A program made the translations under genes and the position numbers. Below are positions 52,645 through 64,000 of a stretch of DNA of 64,000 nt, piece by piece (position 1 is the first letter of the stretch; every line of letters begins with the position of its first letter). The DNA comes from Paralichthys olivaceus (Eukaryota; Chordata; Actinopteri; Pleuronectiformes; Paralichthyidae): positions 6,104,861 through 6,168,860 of the forward strand of contig NC_091097.1 in the NCBI RefSeq assembly GCF_024713975.1. Reading direction: 5' to 3'. The notes below the pieces were generated by a model that was not told the origin of the DNA, did not search any database, and saw only the letters and a list, made by a program, of their open reading frames with translations.

Positions 52645-54706
52645 ATGTTTCTGTTCAATTTTGTCATCTGTGCCGGCCTTGTGCTGTCCCTCCCTCAGCA
52701 CACCCATCAGTCATGCACTGACGGGAAACCCATGCAGTGTCAAAATGCAGAGTACGCTCCGGGTGCCAATTTGGCCGGGGAAGGCTTCGACATCACCAAA
52801 CTGGAGCGTAAGGGTGCCTTTGTGATCGACATGAATCAGTGGAAACGCAGAGACAAAACTTGCACCCTGTGTACCAATCCCTACATGGAGAACAAATGGC
52901 AAAAGCTACCCTTGTCTGTGTTGGACTGGAGGGCAAAGCAGTCCTGCAGCAATAAAGTGGCCAGTAAACTCCACCGGTCCAGTGAGTCTCTGGTCAGTTC
53001 TAGCTCTGCATCTATTGAAAACAACTGGCAGATCAATCTAGACGTTAATGTGGGTCCAAGAAGCGGCTCACTGATGTTGGCTGGTGCCCATTCTAAAGTG
53101 GCTGAGTATTCTATGGAAAAGACCAAGAAGGACAAGTTCAGTTTCACAAGTCAAAGCATATCCTGTGAGTATTACAGGTAAGAAGATGACAAATCAGCGT
53201 AAGCTTTTCTCTACACACTCCTTAAAAAATGTAAAACTCTTATTCACTTCTAACATTCTGGTCTGTGTTTCCCTCACGTCTGGTTTCTCACTGGGAACAG
53301 CTACAGAGTGAGCAACACCCCCAAACTGCACAAAGAGTTTAAAAAAGCGGTGAAACAGCTTCCCAAAGAGTACAGCTCTAAATCCAAGCAACAATTTTAC
53401 AATCTGATTGACAACTTTGGCACACATTACATCACTAAGGTGAAAGAAAACCCCAAATAAGCTATTTTATACAAAAATAGCACATATAAGATAATAATAA
53501 CAAATATATAATATAATTCCAGGTGAAGTTGGGGGGAAGTGTTGAATCTGTGACCAGCATCAGGCAGTGCCAGGCCAGCCTGGAGGGCCTCAGTGTGGAG
53601 GAGGTGCAGATGTGCCTGGAGGCTGAGGCATCTGCCAACTTTGTGGTTGAGGTAAAAGCTCAAAATAAATTCTGCAAAAGGGACGCTAACAAGATGGAAA
53701 GTAAATCATCGTTCTCCAGCCACTTCGGTGACAGGTAGGGAACATTTTTTTCATGTATTAAATCAAATGTTTTCTCTCCATTTGCACCTCTAAACTCATT
53801 TGTTGAAACTATACTTTCCTTTGCAGGTTCACAGAAATAAAGGGAGGCCATACCACAGAGCCTGATCTTCTCTTCTCTGCTGACAAAGATCCATCAGCCT
53901 ATAAGGAATGGCTAACCACACTCCCAGAGCACCCAGACATCCTCTCATATTCCCTGAAGTCACTTCATGAATTATTACCGCGTAACCCACCTCTCCAGAA
54001 GAACCTGCGCTCAGCCATCAGCCATTACATCCTGGAGAAAGGCCTGTTGAGGAACTGCAGTGAAAGCTGTCGGGCCGGGATCAAGAGCGGCTCGAAGGAT
54101 CCCTGTGTCTGTCAGTGCCACAACGATCCAGCTGTTAACCAGAACTGCTGCCCGACCCGTGTGGGTATGGCACAGGTCATCATAACCGTACAGCGGGCCA
54201 CTGGTCTTTGGGGTGACCACACAACTTCCACAGATGGTTACGTGAAAGTGTCCTTAGACACAAAGTTAGTGCAGCAGTCTCCTGTCATTAACAACAACAA
54301 CAACCCACACTGGGCCATGGTGGTCCCCCTGGGTTCTCAGGATCTGTCCTCACTCCCTAAGGTGAGATTTGAAGTGTGGGACAGGGACAACCAATGGGAT
54401 GACGACCTGTTGGGAGCATGTGAGCAAGTTCTGTCTGCTGGTGTCAAGGAAGAAATGTGTCAACTGCAGCACGGCTTGCTGTACTACAAATGGGAGGTGA
54501 GATGTGCCCCGAGCCTGAGTGGAAATACATGCACAGAGTATAAGTCTTCACCTATGAGTTCAAGCCTGAACAGCCTGTATGTGTCCCGTCATGCCCACCC
54601 AATTCCAAAGGCCCTCCTGTTAAAGATGGGTGTGTTTGTGGACAAATCGAGTTCCCAGGGAAACCAGAGTCTTACAGCTAAGAGTCACATGTTTGACGTG
54701 GTGTAA
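52645..54706 (+). CDS. prf1: Perforin-1 (MACPF/C2 pore-forming immune effector)
   Basis: Host cytotoxic-lymphocyte protein that forms pores in target membranes in a Ca2+-dependent way. Coding exons 52645-53177, 53301-53439, 53523-53734 and 53827-54706 join in phase, all GT-AG, to 587 residues; mammalian perforin is about 555. Domains in order: signal peptide (about residues 1-18, MFLFNFVICAGLVLSL), MACPF domain to about residue 370 with the signature NFGTHYITK near residue 216-224, a cysteine-rich EGF-like segment about 367-402, and a C-terminal C2 domain about 403-520. C2 aspartates expected for Ca2+ are present (LWGD, STDGYVKV, WDRD, DDD). The start follows a good acceptor and fits the signal peptide. 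No break or frameshift was found. A noncoding exon lies upstream, and a copied fragment of exon 1 lies 2 kb upstream. Confidence 0.95.
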
Positions 54707-55000
54707 TCTGAGGCCAATGTAGCAGCTGCAACTCAGTTGTGGAAAACGTTCCTATTATTATGTCCAATTTTGGTTCAGTATGCTTTGCTTTTAAGCCTTC
54801 AACTAGCAGTTTCTATGCATGAACTGTTAATGAAGCTACATAGATTATTAAAATGTAATGTTATAAATGTAAAAAATAACAAATAATAAATAAAAGCTGT
54901 GGCAGACAATACATTTTTATTTCTTATCAATATACTGTATGCATTTGTGATTCATTGTGCCTATTTGATCTTCATTTATCCACAATAAAAGCATCATATC
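54707..55000 (+). other. prf1: Perforin 3' UTR with AATAAA signals
   Basis: AATAAA hexamers occur at 54885-54894 (overlapping pair) and 54984-54989. It converges with the 3' end of the matrix gene on the other strand, whose AATAAA is near 55225. Confidence 0.5.
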
Positions 55001-55199
55001 TGTACTGCTTGTTGTATTCCATGTCTCATCTTCTTACTTTAAGTTTCAATTTGAGTGCTGGTGTTCACTTTATCTCAGACAGTGCTGCCCAACATGAGAC
55101 AGGAAGTGGTAAAACTTCCTGTGTGCAAATGAGGCTTTGATGATGCGATTTAAGAGGAACAAAGTGTTCAGGTAAACAAACCAAATGTTTGAAGCTTCA

Positions 55200-55536
55200 A
55201 TTCAGCATCACTGGACATATAATTTATTTGATTAAAACATTCATTTAAACATTCATCTCAAAACATAAATGTCTTTCTTGTTTATGTTCACCACCATTTT
55301 TTTCAGCATTAAAAGAATGAGACAGGTGGGGCACTGCAGGTTCTGGACCAGAGTGACAAACAGACACGGGTAACAAAGTCCCCTTACAGAGAAAAGACGA
55401 AGAGGATAAAACAAGGACAAAACTGACAACAGGACAGGACAAAATGGACTGAACACACACACAAAAAGCTTTTAGAACAGATTACAGTGAACACATCAGG
55501 GAAATGATCCACTTGAAGAGGTTCAGGTCATTTGAA
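55200..55536 (-). other. cmn: 3' UTR of the glycine-rich matrix gene
   Basis: A minus-strand AATAAA lies at about 55227-55222, some 310 nt past the tentative stop. No lysine/cysteine elastin-type C-terminal exon was found on this strand. Confidence 0.4.
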
Positions 55537-58500
55537 TTAGCCTGGTTGAAAAGGGGAGACAAAGAGGACAGATACATAATTAGGAAGAGATTGGATGGTG
55601 ATGAACACAAAACCATTAAAGCACACAATGTCCTTTTTAAACAAATCAGTGGGTTTCATAAAACATCATTTTGACAGGAAATTAAAGAGATTTACTCAAA
55701 AAAACTGAAAAAAACTTGCTTTACCCATTGTGTGGAATCTTTTAATATATGTATGATGTTTTAACTGGACCTTAATCTTCATGCACCTACACCTTCCTTC
55801 CTTCTCACCTTTGTATCCATTTCCAATGGCACCGTTAACTCCACCATATTTGCCAGCCTGCTCTCCTGTGAACAGATCAAATCTATGTTACAAATGTGCC
55901 AAAGAAAAGAGGTTTGACAGCTTGTCTTACACCAATTTCTTTTTCTTTTCCTTTATAAGACGACTCAGCCAACTCAGTGTACAGGTTCCAGACCCTTGAG
56001 TGCAAAATAATCCATAATGCATGCAGCTGTAGTTTTCATGTGCAAGCAATTCATATAAATGTTCAGCGTATGTAACAAGGACAATTGTGAGTTCCTTTTC
56101 CAAAAATAGCTGTGCTTCTTTTGTCCTACTCAGGAAAACGGTGCATGTGAATAGGAAAGCACACAAGTATTCTCGCTCACCCATAGCATCTTGAGTCGCT
56201 CCCAGATGTGCACCATAACCTGGTCAAACACATGCAAGAAATACCACACTGTTAAGACCAGGACAAACACACAAAATATATTAAGATTATGACTGATGTT
56301 ACTGATGGGTAACATGAAAACCAAGACAACATCATGCATTACTTTTTCCATCACACCGTTACCGTCACTGTCACCATTGTTTACACATTGAGTCTTTCTC
56401 ACCATATTTGTTGGTGGCTTTAGCACCTTCAGCACTGAGGCTGAGTGACTGAGCGCCGTACGGGTACCCCCCTTCACCTAAGAGAAAAAAGGTCTGTTAA
56501 AACTGTGCGCTCATGGTAAAGTAACAGGATGAGGGAGTGAGGTGTGAAATAAGTTGTGACATTCTATAAATGCTGCAGCTGCTTATGCTATTGTTCTTGT
56601 TTCTTAGAGCATCATGAGGCCTTTGAAACTGTGACTGGCTGTGCAAATAAACGGACTTGATTTTATTTCACTAATCAAATCTCATGTTAGTTTACATTCT
56701 ATCAAATGCTGATAGCTTTTGGTTGGTCTTTTGATTTAAAAGGGACACCTGCCAGACAATCAGAAAGTAGCATTTTCGTGTGCCATGGTAGAGCTTCTCA
56801 TAATGTTGTAATACAAATGTACTCCTCCTACCTTCCAGTCCAGTAGGAATCACTGGAGCATTCCCATAAGGAACCTGAGCAGCTCCTGCTCCTGCAGAAA
56901 AGAAAAATCACACGGTCAAACAGATTCTTTCACCCTGTCATCTGCTCTGAGTAACAACCAAGCCCTGCTGTCTGACTCATGCATGGAAACAACTTCTAAC
57001 CAATAGTGTGACAAACGGTTGAAGTCATGTCAGCACAGCCCACAATATTTGCCACTAGTTGATTCCACCCAAGAGCTCCTGAAAGTTGACAAGAGAGAGG
57101 GGGAATCCTTGTAAAATCATTTCCTCTCCAATTTATTGGTTGGTTTGATAGAATAATTTCATACAAAGTGACCAGACCTGGCCGGAATATTGTTGACCAT
57201 AAACTGTGCATGAAGATGGATGACATGACAGCTCCCTGTGAGGCCAATTTATCTGGATTGCCACCTAGGGGCAGTATAGGTCTAAAAACCCAGCCTCCTC
57301 CATGTTTGTGGATGGGACATGGACCAAACTAAAAAGTCAAAGGACATCTTAAAAAATCTTAAAAATGATTCATCATTTTAGGTAATTAACTCCAGCAAGA
57401 AGGCTTTCCATCTCTATCATTGTTAGATAAGATATTTTTCAACATTTTCATTGATAATTCATGTTTCTTGATAATTCTCTCAGTGCCATGGCTGATAGTT
57501 ATATGATGCTGTAAAACTTGTGTGATAACTGACAGCCGACACTGACTCGTGATTGGTTAAGCATGTGTATCATGGACCTTGATACCTAAGCTCCAAATGA
57601 CATCAAACAAACAACATGGCACACATATCAGATATTTTGGCTTGATTTGGGGGATGTAGAGACATGTCTTCTATGTTTCTCTACAGTGTGTGTTGTTAAA
57701 AGATGAGGATAATTTTGATTCCCAGTAATTCCATGTGATGGTTTATTTGCAGCCAGTGTTTTAGTGTATGTGATGCTCCATAAATCTCTTACCATATGCC
57801 CCCTGTGCCTGCCCAGCGTAGCCTCCTGTGCTGAGGGCTGAAAAAATAAACATGTAGGTCACACTCTGCTGCTTAATTAACCAATTCACAGCAAAACTGC
57901 ATGAGAAAGCATCTAAAGGAGCAGGAAATTAGAAACCGACAGATTAAGGTGGTCAGCTTTTAGAAATAAGAGACAACAGCTACACCCAGTGGATGAATGA
58001 CCAAACTGGACATGTTCAGCAGAGGAGAGGACGCTCCCCTTATGGCCTCTTATTTTAAGCAGGTTAAGCATCTATGGGTTAATGCCATCCCCTGTTATGG
58101 GTGTCAGCTGGTTATAACTGGTTATAACCGTTACCTTTACTCTTCCCTGCTTTGTTCTCAGCCCCATCAGCTAAGTCTGCTGGGTAACCAAGCCCTGAAA
58201 CATAGTTCTAATTAGCACTATAACAATTTCTGTGAGCCTCTGACTCTTTAAGAACACTCAGTCCCGACTCTTCTCGACAATTTGTTTCAGCAGCACTCAC
58301 CAGCTCCATAACCGTCGCTATAACCATTCCCGTAACCTGCTGAGAGAAAGGGCAATGAGTTAAGGAAATATTGTCAATTGATATTTTCAATCCACATTTG
58401 TTTTAGTCATTTCTGATGAAAAGACAAGGATTTTTTAAAAATTTTATGCACGCCCACTACCTGCAGCCAGAGCTTTTGCAGCGTCTCCACCTACAAAGAG

Positions 58501-61500
58501 AAGAGAACAAAAACAACCACTGAACACCAAGGATCAGCATGTCTGAGCTGTCAATCATCACTCCAGTCATGAGGACCTTGATACAGAATTAAGAATGATC
58601 CTTGGCCACTCACATTTGAAGGTTAATGTTTTGGTTTGCTGATTTAAACTGTGTTGCATAGGATTTAATTTTTTCAACTGATGAGTTATCACTTACCATA
58701 GCCATTTCCTGCTACAGCACCCAGCAGCCCTGTTGCTCCGTCACCATAGCCTGTGATAAAACACATTTAAAACAAAAATTATGTACTGGCAGACATAATT
58801 ATTGCACTTGTTTAACAAAAGATATCATTATTTATCTTAAAGCAAATATGAAACTATTGCCTTGTACTGACTTGCACGCAAAAAAGTAGATTCACAGGAA
58901 AAAGTTTGGGAGTAATTATTTTTATTCGGCAAATTATTCAGAAGAAAGGGAAGGAAAATACTTGTGTAAAATTTAAAGCAAGGTAAAGAAAAAGTAGGTC
59001 TAACATGTGATCAAATAAAAGTAAAGTATGGTGCATTCAGATCACATGTGAAGTGAAATCTTTGTGGAATGAGATTACATACTAAGTCATTTGTTTAATG
59101 GCACTCACGCATATGCAAATAGTTTGGGTCAATGTTCACCAAACTTGAACTCTACACAAAGCTATGCTGCGATTTGCCTCACCACAGGAAGTGAATGTTC
59201 TATATGTCTCCTCACTTGCACAGACTGTAAGTGAATGGGAGGTAAAGGATCACCACTGAAACATCTGCTTATATGTGACTGGGCCCTGATCCTGCAGACA
59301 AATTCAAACAAGTTAACAATGTGAGAATTTGCTTTGTTTGGTGTGAACATAGTTAGAGCTTATTTTCTGATGTGTGATGCATGATAAATAAAGATATTTC
59401 TAAAAATGTTGAACAATTCCTTAAAGAATTCAAGAGCTGCAGCAAAGACTGAAGGAGAACATGCTGCAGAAGGAAAGGATGCAAATCAACAGATGGAAGA
59501 ATTTTCCTCCACCTCACTGGTAGACTTGCCTGCAGCACCTTGAGGATACCCGCCCTGTCCGAGCGCAGCGGCAGCTAAGAGGTGTTTCACAGACAGTTTA
59601 GAGTTAGGACGCGGTGCAAAAGGAAAAATGAGCACACATCCCTCAGTCACAACAAAGGAAAGGATGGTAAAAATGGAAAATGTACGTGTTTACCTCCAAG
59701 TTTGCCAGCCGCACCACCCAGGTATGCTCCCTGCCCCAAACCTGTGGACAGTGCGTTGGAAATTTTTACCACAGGCAATGTAAATATACAGTACATCAAC
59801 ATCTCAGTCTGCTAAAAAAAAAAAGAGTGTTACTTTTATTGTGTGATGTGTCAGTGCCCAACGTTACCTGTTCCGTAGCCTCCAGGGCCAAGGTAGTTTC
59901 CCGCTCCACCATTATAACCTGTGAAGAAAGTTTGCAGAAGTTCAGCAAAGTCCCCTTTAATTTAATGTGGCCCAGAGGGACATGATGTCCAACAGTCTTA
60001 GATAACACTAGTTTATTACTATATTTATGCTGAAATACAATAATTATGGTCTAAAACAGAGCTCTGCTGGTTACTCCCAGATCCCAGATATGATTTTATA
60101 ATTTATATTTATTACTTCTATTTATTTGATATAGATTTTCTTTATTCTTCTTTCCCGTGCTTGTGTTCTTTTGTCTTATTCTCTTTCGAGTTGCTCTAAA
60201 TACATTTATAATCATTCTTATATAATATTGATCACACAGTGATGCTTGGGTTGAGAGTCTCTTCAGCTTCCACAGAAACAAACTCAGCTTTACCATGACA
60301 GCAAACATCAGAATCAGGTTTGAATCAGAATTGCTGCTTGCACATGAACACACAATTTAACAGCAGGACAAAGAGACTCACAGTACATTTCAACATTTCT
60401 TCAGCCTCTCCACTGGGCACTGACTCTCACTGACTACATCCTGAAAATAAATCAGATGTTGTGGACAATCAAAATAAGATATTATGACAACCTTAGGCAC
60501 AATCCAAAGACCTTCAAAATAAAAGACTGACAACCTGAAACACACTCCCTGAATCTTAGGCAAACCAGCCCATGAGATGCAGAGGTATAGTTGGGTGTGT
60601 TTGGTCTTTTTCTACAATTTCTGCATTAGATCCAAGAAACCCAAACTAATTTTTCCAACAAAATGTGTGCCACTGGTAATAACACCGACCATCTGGGAAT
60701 TTGTAACAACAGACCGCTCTCATAATGAATGAGATCTTGAACAGGACTAAATCGTTGTATTGCAGATATGAAATTATTCATAATTAGTTTGATTTACCAA
60801 CAGAAATCACAAAATCAGCTTGTGTTTTCCAGCAGATGATTTAGTATGATTAGAAACCACATTCATTCTGTCACCAATAGCATTCAAATTTTACTAAAGA
60901 AAGAGATTATGCAGCAAGGCAACTAACACTCAACAGTTCAATCTATAGAGTGCTAGTGTTCTGTGTTTAACTTTTAGTGGGTCTGCCACTGAAACACTTC
61001 TACATATGAGTATTTTTGATTAAATGGCAATTTAAGGGTAATTTAAAATAATTAAAAAATAAAGACCATCTTAGATCAGCCAGCACAATTTCCTGTCAAT
61101 CCTGACAGTAAGAGTGGATGCTACCATCATCTCAAATTTTGATCATCTGCATCATTTCCAACTTGATGGCAAACAGAGTCAAACTAGAAACCCCAAGTTA
61201 TCATTGCTCACATTAAGGATCTGTTAGATGATTTAGATAGTTGAATCTCCCAATAATTGATGCTGGGTGACTACTATGAGTCTTTATCCATATAAAAATG
61301 AAATTGCATAGGGACGGCCTTCAGTGTACCAAGGAATACACATTAAGGCAACAGTTTTACCATTTATAGCACCTCCACTTGCTTTTTAAAGAAAAAGAGA
61401 TACGCAAACAGAACTGAAGGCACCAATACACAACGAAACAACAAAGCCATCAGCAGGATCAAACAGTGTAAGCTTTAGCTTGTGACATCAGCTTTAGTTG

Positions 61501-63227
61501 TAGTGCAATGTTAAACTGCTCTAGCCCATTTTTTTACACACAATGCTGCATTTGAGGTATCCATTGATCAAGTACTGACTGTACATCCAGTGTCATCCCA
61601 AACAAGCCTGCACATTAACGCAAGTCAAGTGAGTGATTGAAAGATCACACCAATGTCTGTTTTTCAGGGTTTCACTCTCATGTGATACATATCCACATAA
61701 ATATCAAGAAAACATTCTAATACTTTTATTTACACTTAACTCCTTTTAAAAACATCTCCGTTAGTCGGATAGAATGCGTTTACCTTGGTTTTCCCATCCT
61801 GGATACAAGTAAATGTTATCGTACTTGAAATCAGTAAAGTTTTCTGCCATCATGATGCAAGATGGAGAAGACACTTTACATTTTGTGCAGCTAATTGGAC
61901 AATGACTGAACTACGGTAAACAGACGGAGTATTCGCATTGATCATGTGCCATGGGTGAGACAAAGGATTTCTTCACCACACTTTCTCTAACAGCATTGGA
62001 TAACTTTAAGGCTTCCTAGGTTGCAAAAGTGTAAATGCAACCTATATGATCTATGTACTGGTTTTAATGTTTATAAAAACAAGGCCACCATGTCAAAAGG
62101 GTAATCTGAGAAGAGATTTGCCTAGACACCTGAAAAAGATGATGGCAAGAAATTAATCTAAAGGGGAAAAATATCAGTGATGGGAAACCTTATATAGGCA
62201 AATAAAATTATCTGTCGTTACCCAAGTGGAAAACAAAAGAAAGCATTGCTCATAGTTTGGCTTATGATACTGAGAGTTAAGGTGCTTTGCTTCCTGACCA
62301 TTGGCAGTAATGCCTTAAGCTTCCTGCCCTTCCACTGAGGCAACGCCTAAACTTTTGGTTCAACTTGTACTACCAGTTCAAGTTCCTCAGTTTGTCCAGA
62401 ACCACTATCGTTTTCTACAGCAACAGCTCCATAGATCCTAAGCCCATTAATGTCTTTAGTCACAAGCCAAAGGTGCCTGACACCTTGCCCATCCACTGTA
62501 GCAGGTCAATAGTTTCCAGTTCACTGACCCTTTGGATGAGAGAGTATATTACCTGTGAGATCTTGAGGCAGTGGATAGGCTTTCTCTCTTTGTGCTTGTG
62601 GAGCTGCATGTCCAAGATGTTTGTTGCCTTTACCAAAGTGAAGCTGGGGCACAAAACCTTGAGTCCTTTCTGATCCCAAAATCTCATGGTGATTGACTTC
62701 TGATATCTCTGACAAATCACGAGTGGATCCACAATTTGGGGTTCGCTGATTTTGTTGAATCAATGAATCATAATCTCCAGCACTCTGTGCCTGAGAGGAG
62801 GCATAGACTGGGTTTCTGGTGTTGTCTTGTTTCAGAGGTAGCTGCTGTCTTACTCCTCCAGCTGCCAGTATGACTCCTTGGCCTGTGGTGCTCTTTCTTT
62901 TCAAGACCATAGGGTCATGACTCTCTCCTCCTCGTGCTTGTGAAGCAGCAAGACCAAGATTTTTACTCGGTTTATCAAGAGGGATTGTGGATCCAAGACT
63001 TGATGACTTTACTAACGGTTCAAAGCTTGGGACATCTCCTCCTGCAAGTAACTCAGGTGCAGTAGGACCAAGAATACTGCCACCTCCAACTGGTGTTTCA
63101 GGAACAAGACCTTTGTCTCCTTTCCCCTTCAAGAGAGCAAGTGCTCTGCCCTTTTCTCTCATCAGATCTTGAATAGCCTGGCCCAGACTGGCCAGCTCTG
63201 CTCCACCCAAATCTGCTGCAGACACAC
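55537..63227 (-). CDS. cmn: Glycine/tyrosine-rich extracellular matrix protein, calymmin/GREP1-like, 5'-partial
   Basis: Exons (minus): 63227-62553, 61843-61784, 61381-61361 (tentative), 59918-59868, 59741-59694, 59574-59530, 58750-58697, 58490-58461, 58336-58301, 58194-58135, 57837-57793, 56891-56832, 56477-56403, 56219-56181, 55865-55809, 55541-55537 (tentative, completes a Gly codon and reads TAA). About 453 residues are visible. Every internal exon is a multiple of 3 and starts and ends in phase 1, usually splitting a Gly codon. Small exons encode low-complexity pieces such as GYNGGAGNYLGPGGYGTG, GYGNGYSDGYGAG and GNGYKG. No signal peptide exon is in the window. Calymmin is a zebrafish notochord-sheath protein and GREP1 its proposed human relative near PAQR4. 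The synteny and composition suggest this assignment; an elastin-like gene is the alternative. Confidence 0.6.
57195..57685 (+). mobile_element. Mariner-like MITE, family B copy 3, degraded or compound
   Basis: The left part AAACTGTGCATGAAGATGGA and GACATGACAGCTCCCTGTGA match family B. Later GTGATTGGTTAAGCATGTGT, TGATACCTAAGCTCCAAATG and ATGGCACACATATCAGATAT also look like the same family. The middle (57390-57480) resembles family A, so it may be a compound insertion. It lies in an intron of the matrix gene. Confidence 0.5.
59922..62552 (-). other. cmn: Large intronic stretch of the matrix gene with few exons
   Basis: Between the dense 3' exon cluster and the 675-nt exon I can support only the 60-nt exon at 61843-61784 and a weaker 21-nt exon at 61381-61361. 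The rest is AT-rich with no other phase-1 exon that I trust. Confidence 0.45.
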
Positions 63228-63975
63228 CTGGCAGAAAAATATCATGCATTCGTGACTTCTTCGTGGCTCACAGACAACAGTGTTTCTTTGAGGGTCAACA
63301 GCACACTTTAGTGGCCAGTGACAGAACTGTGTTTTAATTCAAAGTCTACTTTGAATTTCAATGCAATATAACACATGATCCATTGAGTAATCGTCACTCA
63401 GAAAGAGGTCATTCAAGACTGAATCAAGAAACAATAGAATCCATTATGGCTGAAATTAGAATCGTCAGCATAATGAGGAACTGAGACGGAAAGAAGACAA
63501 GACGCAACTGAAGCTTCGGAAGGACAAATATTGTACTTCTCATTGCATCGGTGCAATGACTTCAACGCATACAACATGACATCACAACAAAGTGTTGCCA
63601 CCTCAAACAGTTGAAATGCCATAAAAAACACCACAAGACAAAGACACCGCCTTACTCAGACATCAGTGTGCAGCAGAAACAAAGCTTTGACACTGATGGG
63701 ATATAAAAGCAGAAGACTAAAGTAGTACACAGAAAACGTTTTAAAAGCCAAAAACATTTGACAATAGACTTAAAGAATTCCAGTTTTCACAACACTATCA
63801 ATGGAGATTTTGCATTCAAACTATAATCACTGACTGTGAACCAGAACCAGAGTAAAGCACAGGAACCTGATATTCTATGCATCCAAAAAAAGGTGTTTGA
63901 AAGGATCAAAATGCATCTCTCTCAATGATCAAAGGATCCTCTTAGTCTTACTATCATCAGGTTATGAGTGTGTGT
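63228..63975 (-). other. cmn: Upstream intron of the matrix gene (5' exons beyond window)
   Basis: Sequence upstream of the acceptor TTTCTGCCAG at 63228. I found no signal-peptide exon with a phase-1 donor, so the first exon is probably to the right of the window. Confidence 0.4.
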
Positions 63976-64000
63976 CATAGACTCTATATAAAGATGGATG
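63976..64000 (+). mobile_element. Mariner-like MITE, family B copy 4, cut by the window edge
   Basis: CATAGACTCTATATAAAGAT followed by GGATG reproduces the left terminal repeat of family B. The body lies outside the window. Confidence 0.6.

Noticed and set aside
53194-53427. 77-codon minus-strand frame over a perforin exon
   Set aside because: Antisense to the second coding exon of perforin.
55537-63227. Assignment of the glycine-rich gene to elastin because of the nearby claudin (ELN and CLDN3/4 are neighbours in mammals)
   Set aside because: There is no VPGVG-type repeat, no alanine-lysine crosslink exon and no cysteine/lysine C-terminus. The paqr4 neighbourhood favours a calymmin/GREP1-type gene, though this stays open.

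Overview
The window is vertebrate nuclear DNA, almost certainly from a ray-finned (teleost, probably percomorph) fish. It has spliced genes with GT-AG introns, an AT-rich background with CpG-rich promoters, CA/GT microsatellites, and several short inverted-repeat transposons and interspersed repeats of kinds I recognise from percomorph genomes. No bacterial, viral, CRISPR or rRNA/tRNA feature was found. All gene models below were built by hand from splice sites, reading phase and protein similarity.

Layout, left to right: (1) 1-7166, minus: kmt5c (SUV420H2-type H4K20 methyltransferase); its last exon is a giant open exon that runs off the left edge. (2) about 8.1-12.3 kb: gene-free. (3) 12.35-20.4 kb, minus: a PP1 catalytic subunit gene of the alpha/gamma class (ppp1ca), complete in 7 exons, with a CCAAT-box CpG promoter to 21.0 kb. 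(4) 21.1-22.5 kb: a block of interspersed repeats. (5) 23.2-26.8 kb, plus: a claudin-3/4/6/9-type gene with a noncoding first exon and an intron inside the coding region. (6) 26.87-34.4 kb, minus: coro1a (coronin-1A), complete in 10 coding exons and tail-to-tail with the claudin. (7) 37.1-46.9 kb, minus: paqr4, complete in 3 coding exons, with an apparently very long 3' UTR and a CpG promoter to 47.9 kb. (8) 48-52 kb: transposon-rich, with a hAT-type element nested in an older inverted-repeat element, and a perforin gene fragment between short direct repeats. (9) 51.3-55.0 kb, plus: a perforin-1 gene, complete in 4 coding exons. (10) 55.2-63.2 kb, minus: a multi-exon glycine/tyrosine-rich extracellular matrix gene (calymmin/GREP1-like), whose 5' end is to the right of the window.

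The genes are not an operon and share no pathway. The order is informative as synteny. KMT5, PP1 and coronin-1 neighbours recall the human 11q13 block (KMT5B, PPP1CA, CORO1B), but the paralogues here are KMT5C and CORO1A types. PAQR4, claudin-6/9 and GREP1 are neighbours on human 16p13.3. The most unusual items are the >1000-codon Kmt5c tail with a repeated basic motif, the all-phase-1 cassette architecture and the divergent 675-nt exon of the matrix gene, the repeat-flanked perforin exon copy, and the nested transposons with a perfect 8-bp target duplication.
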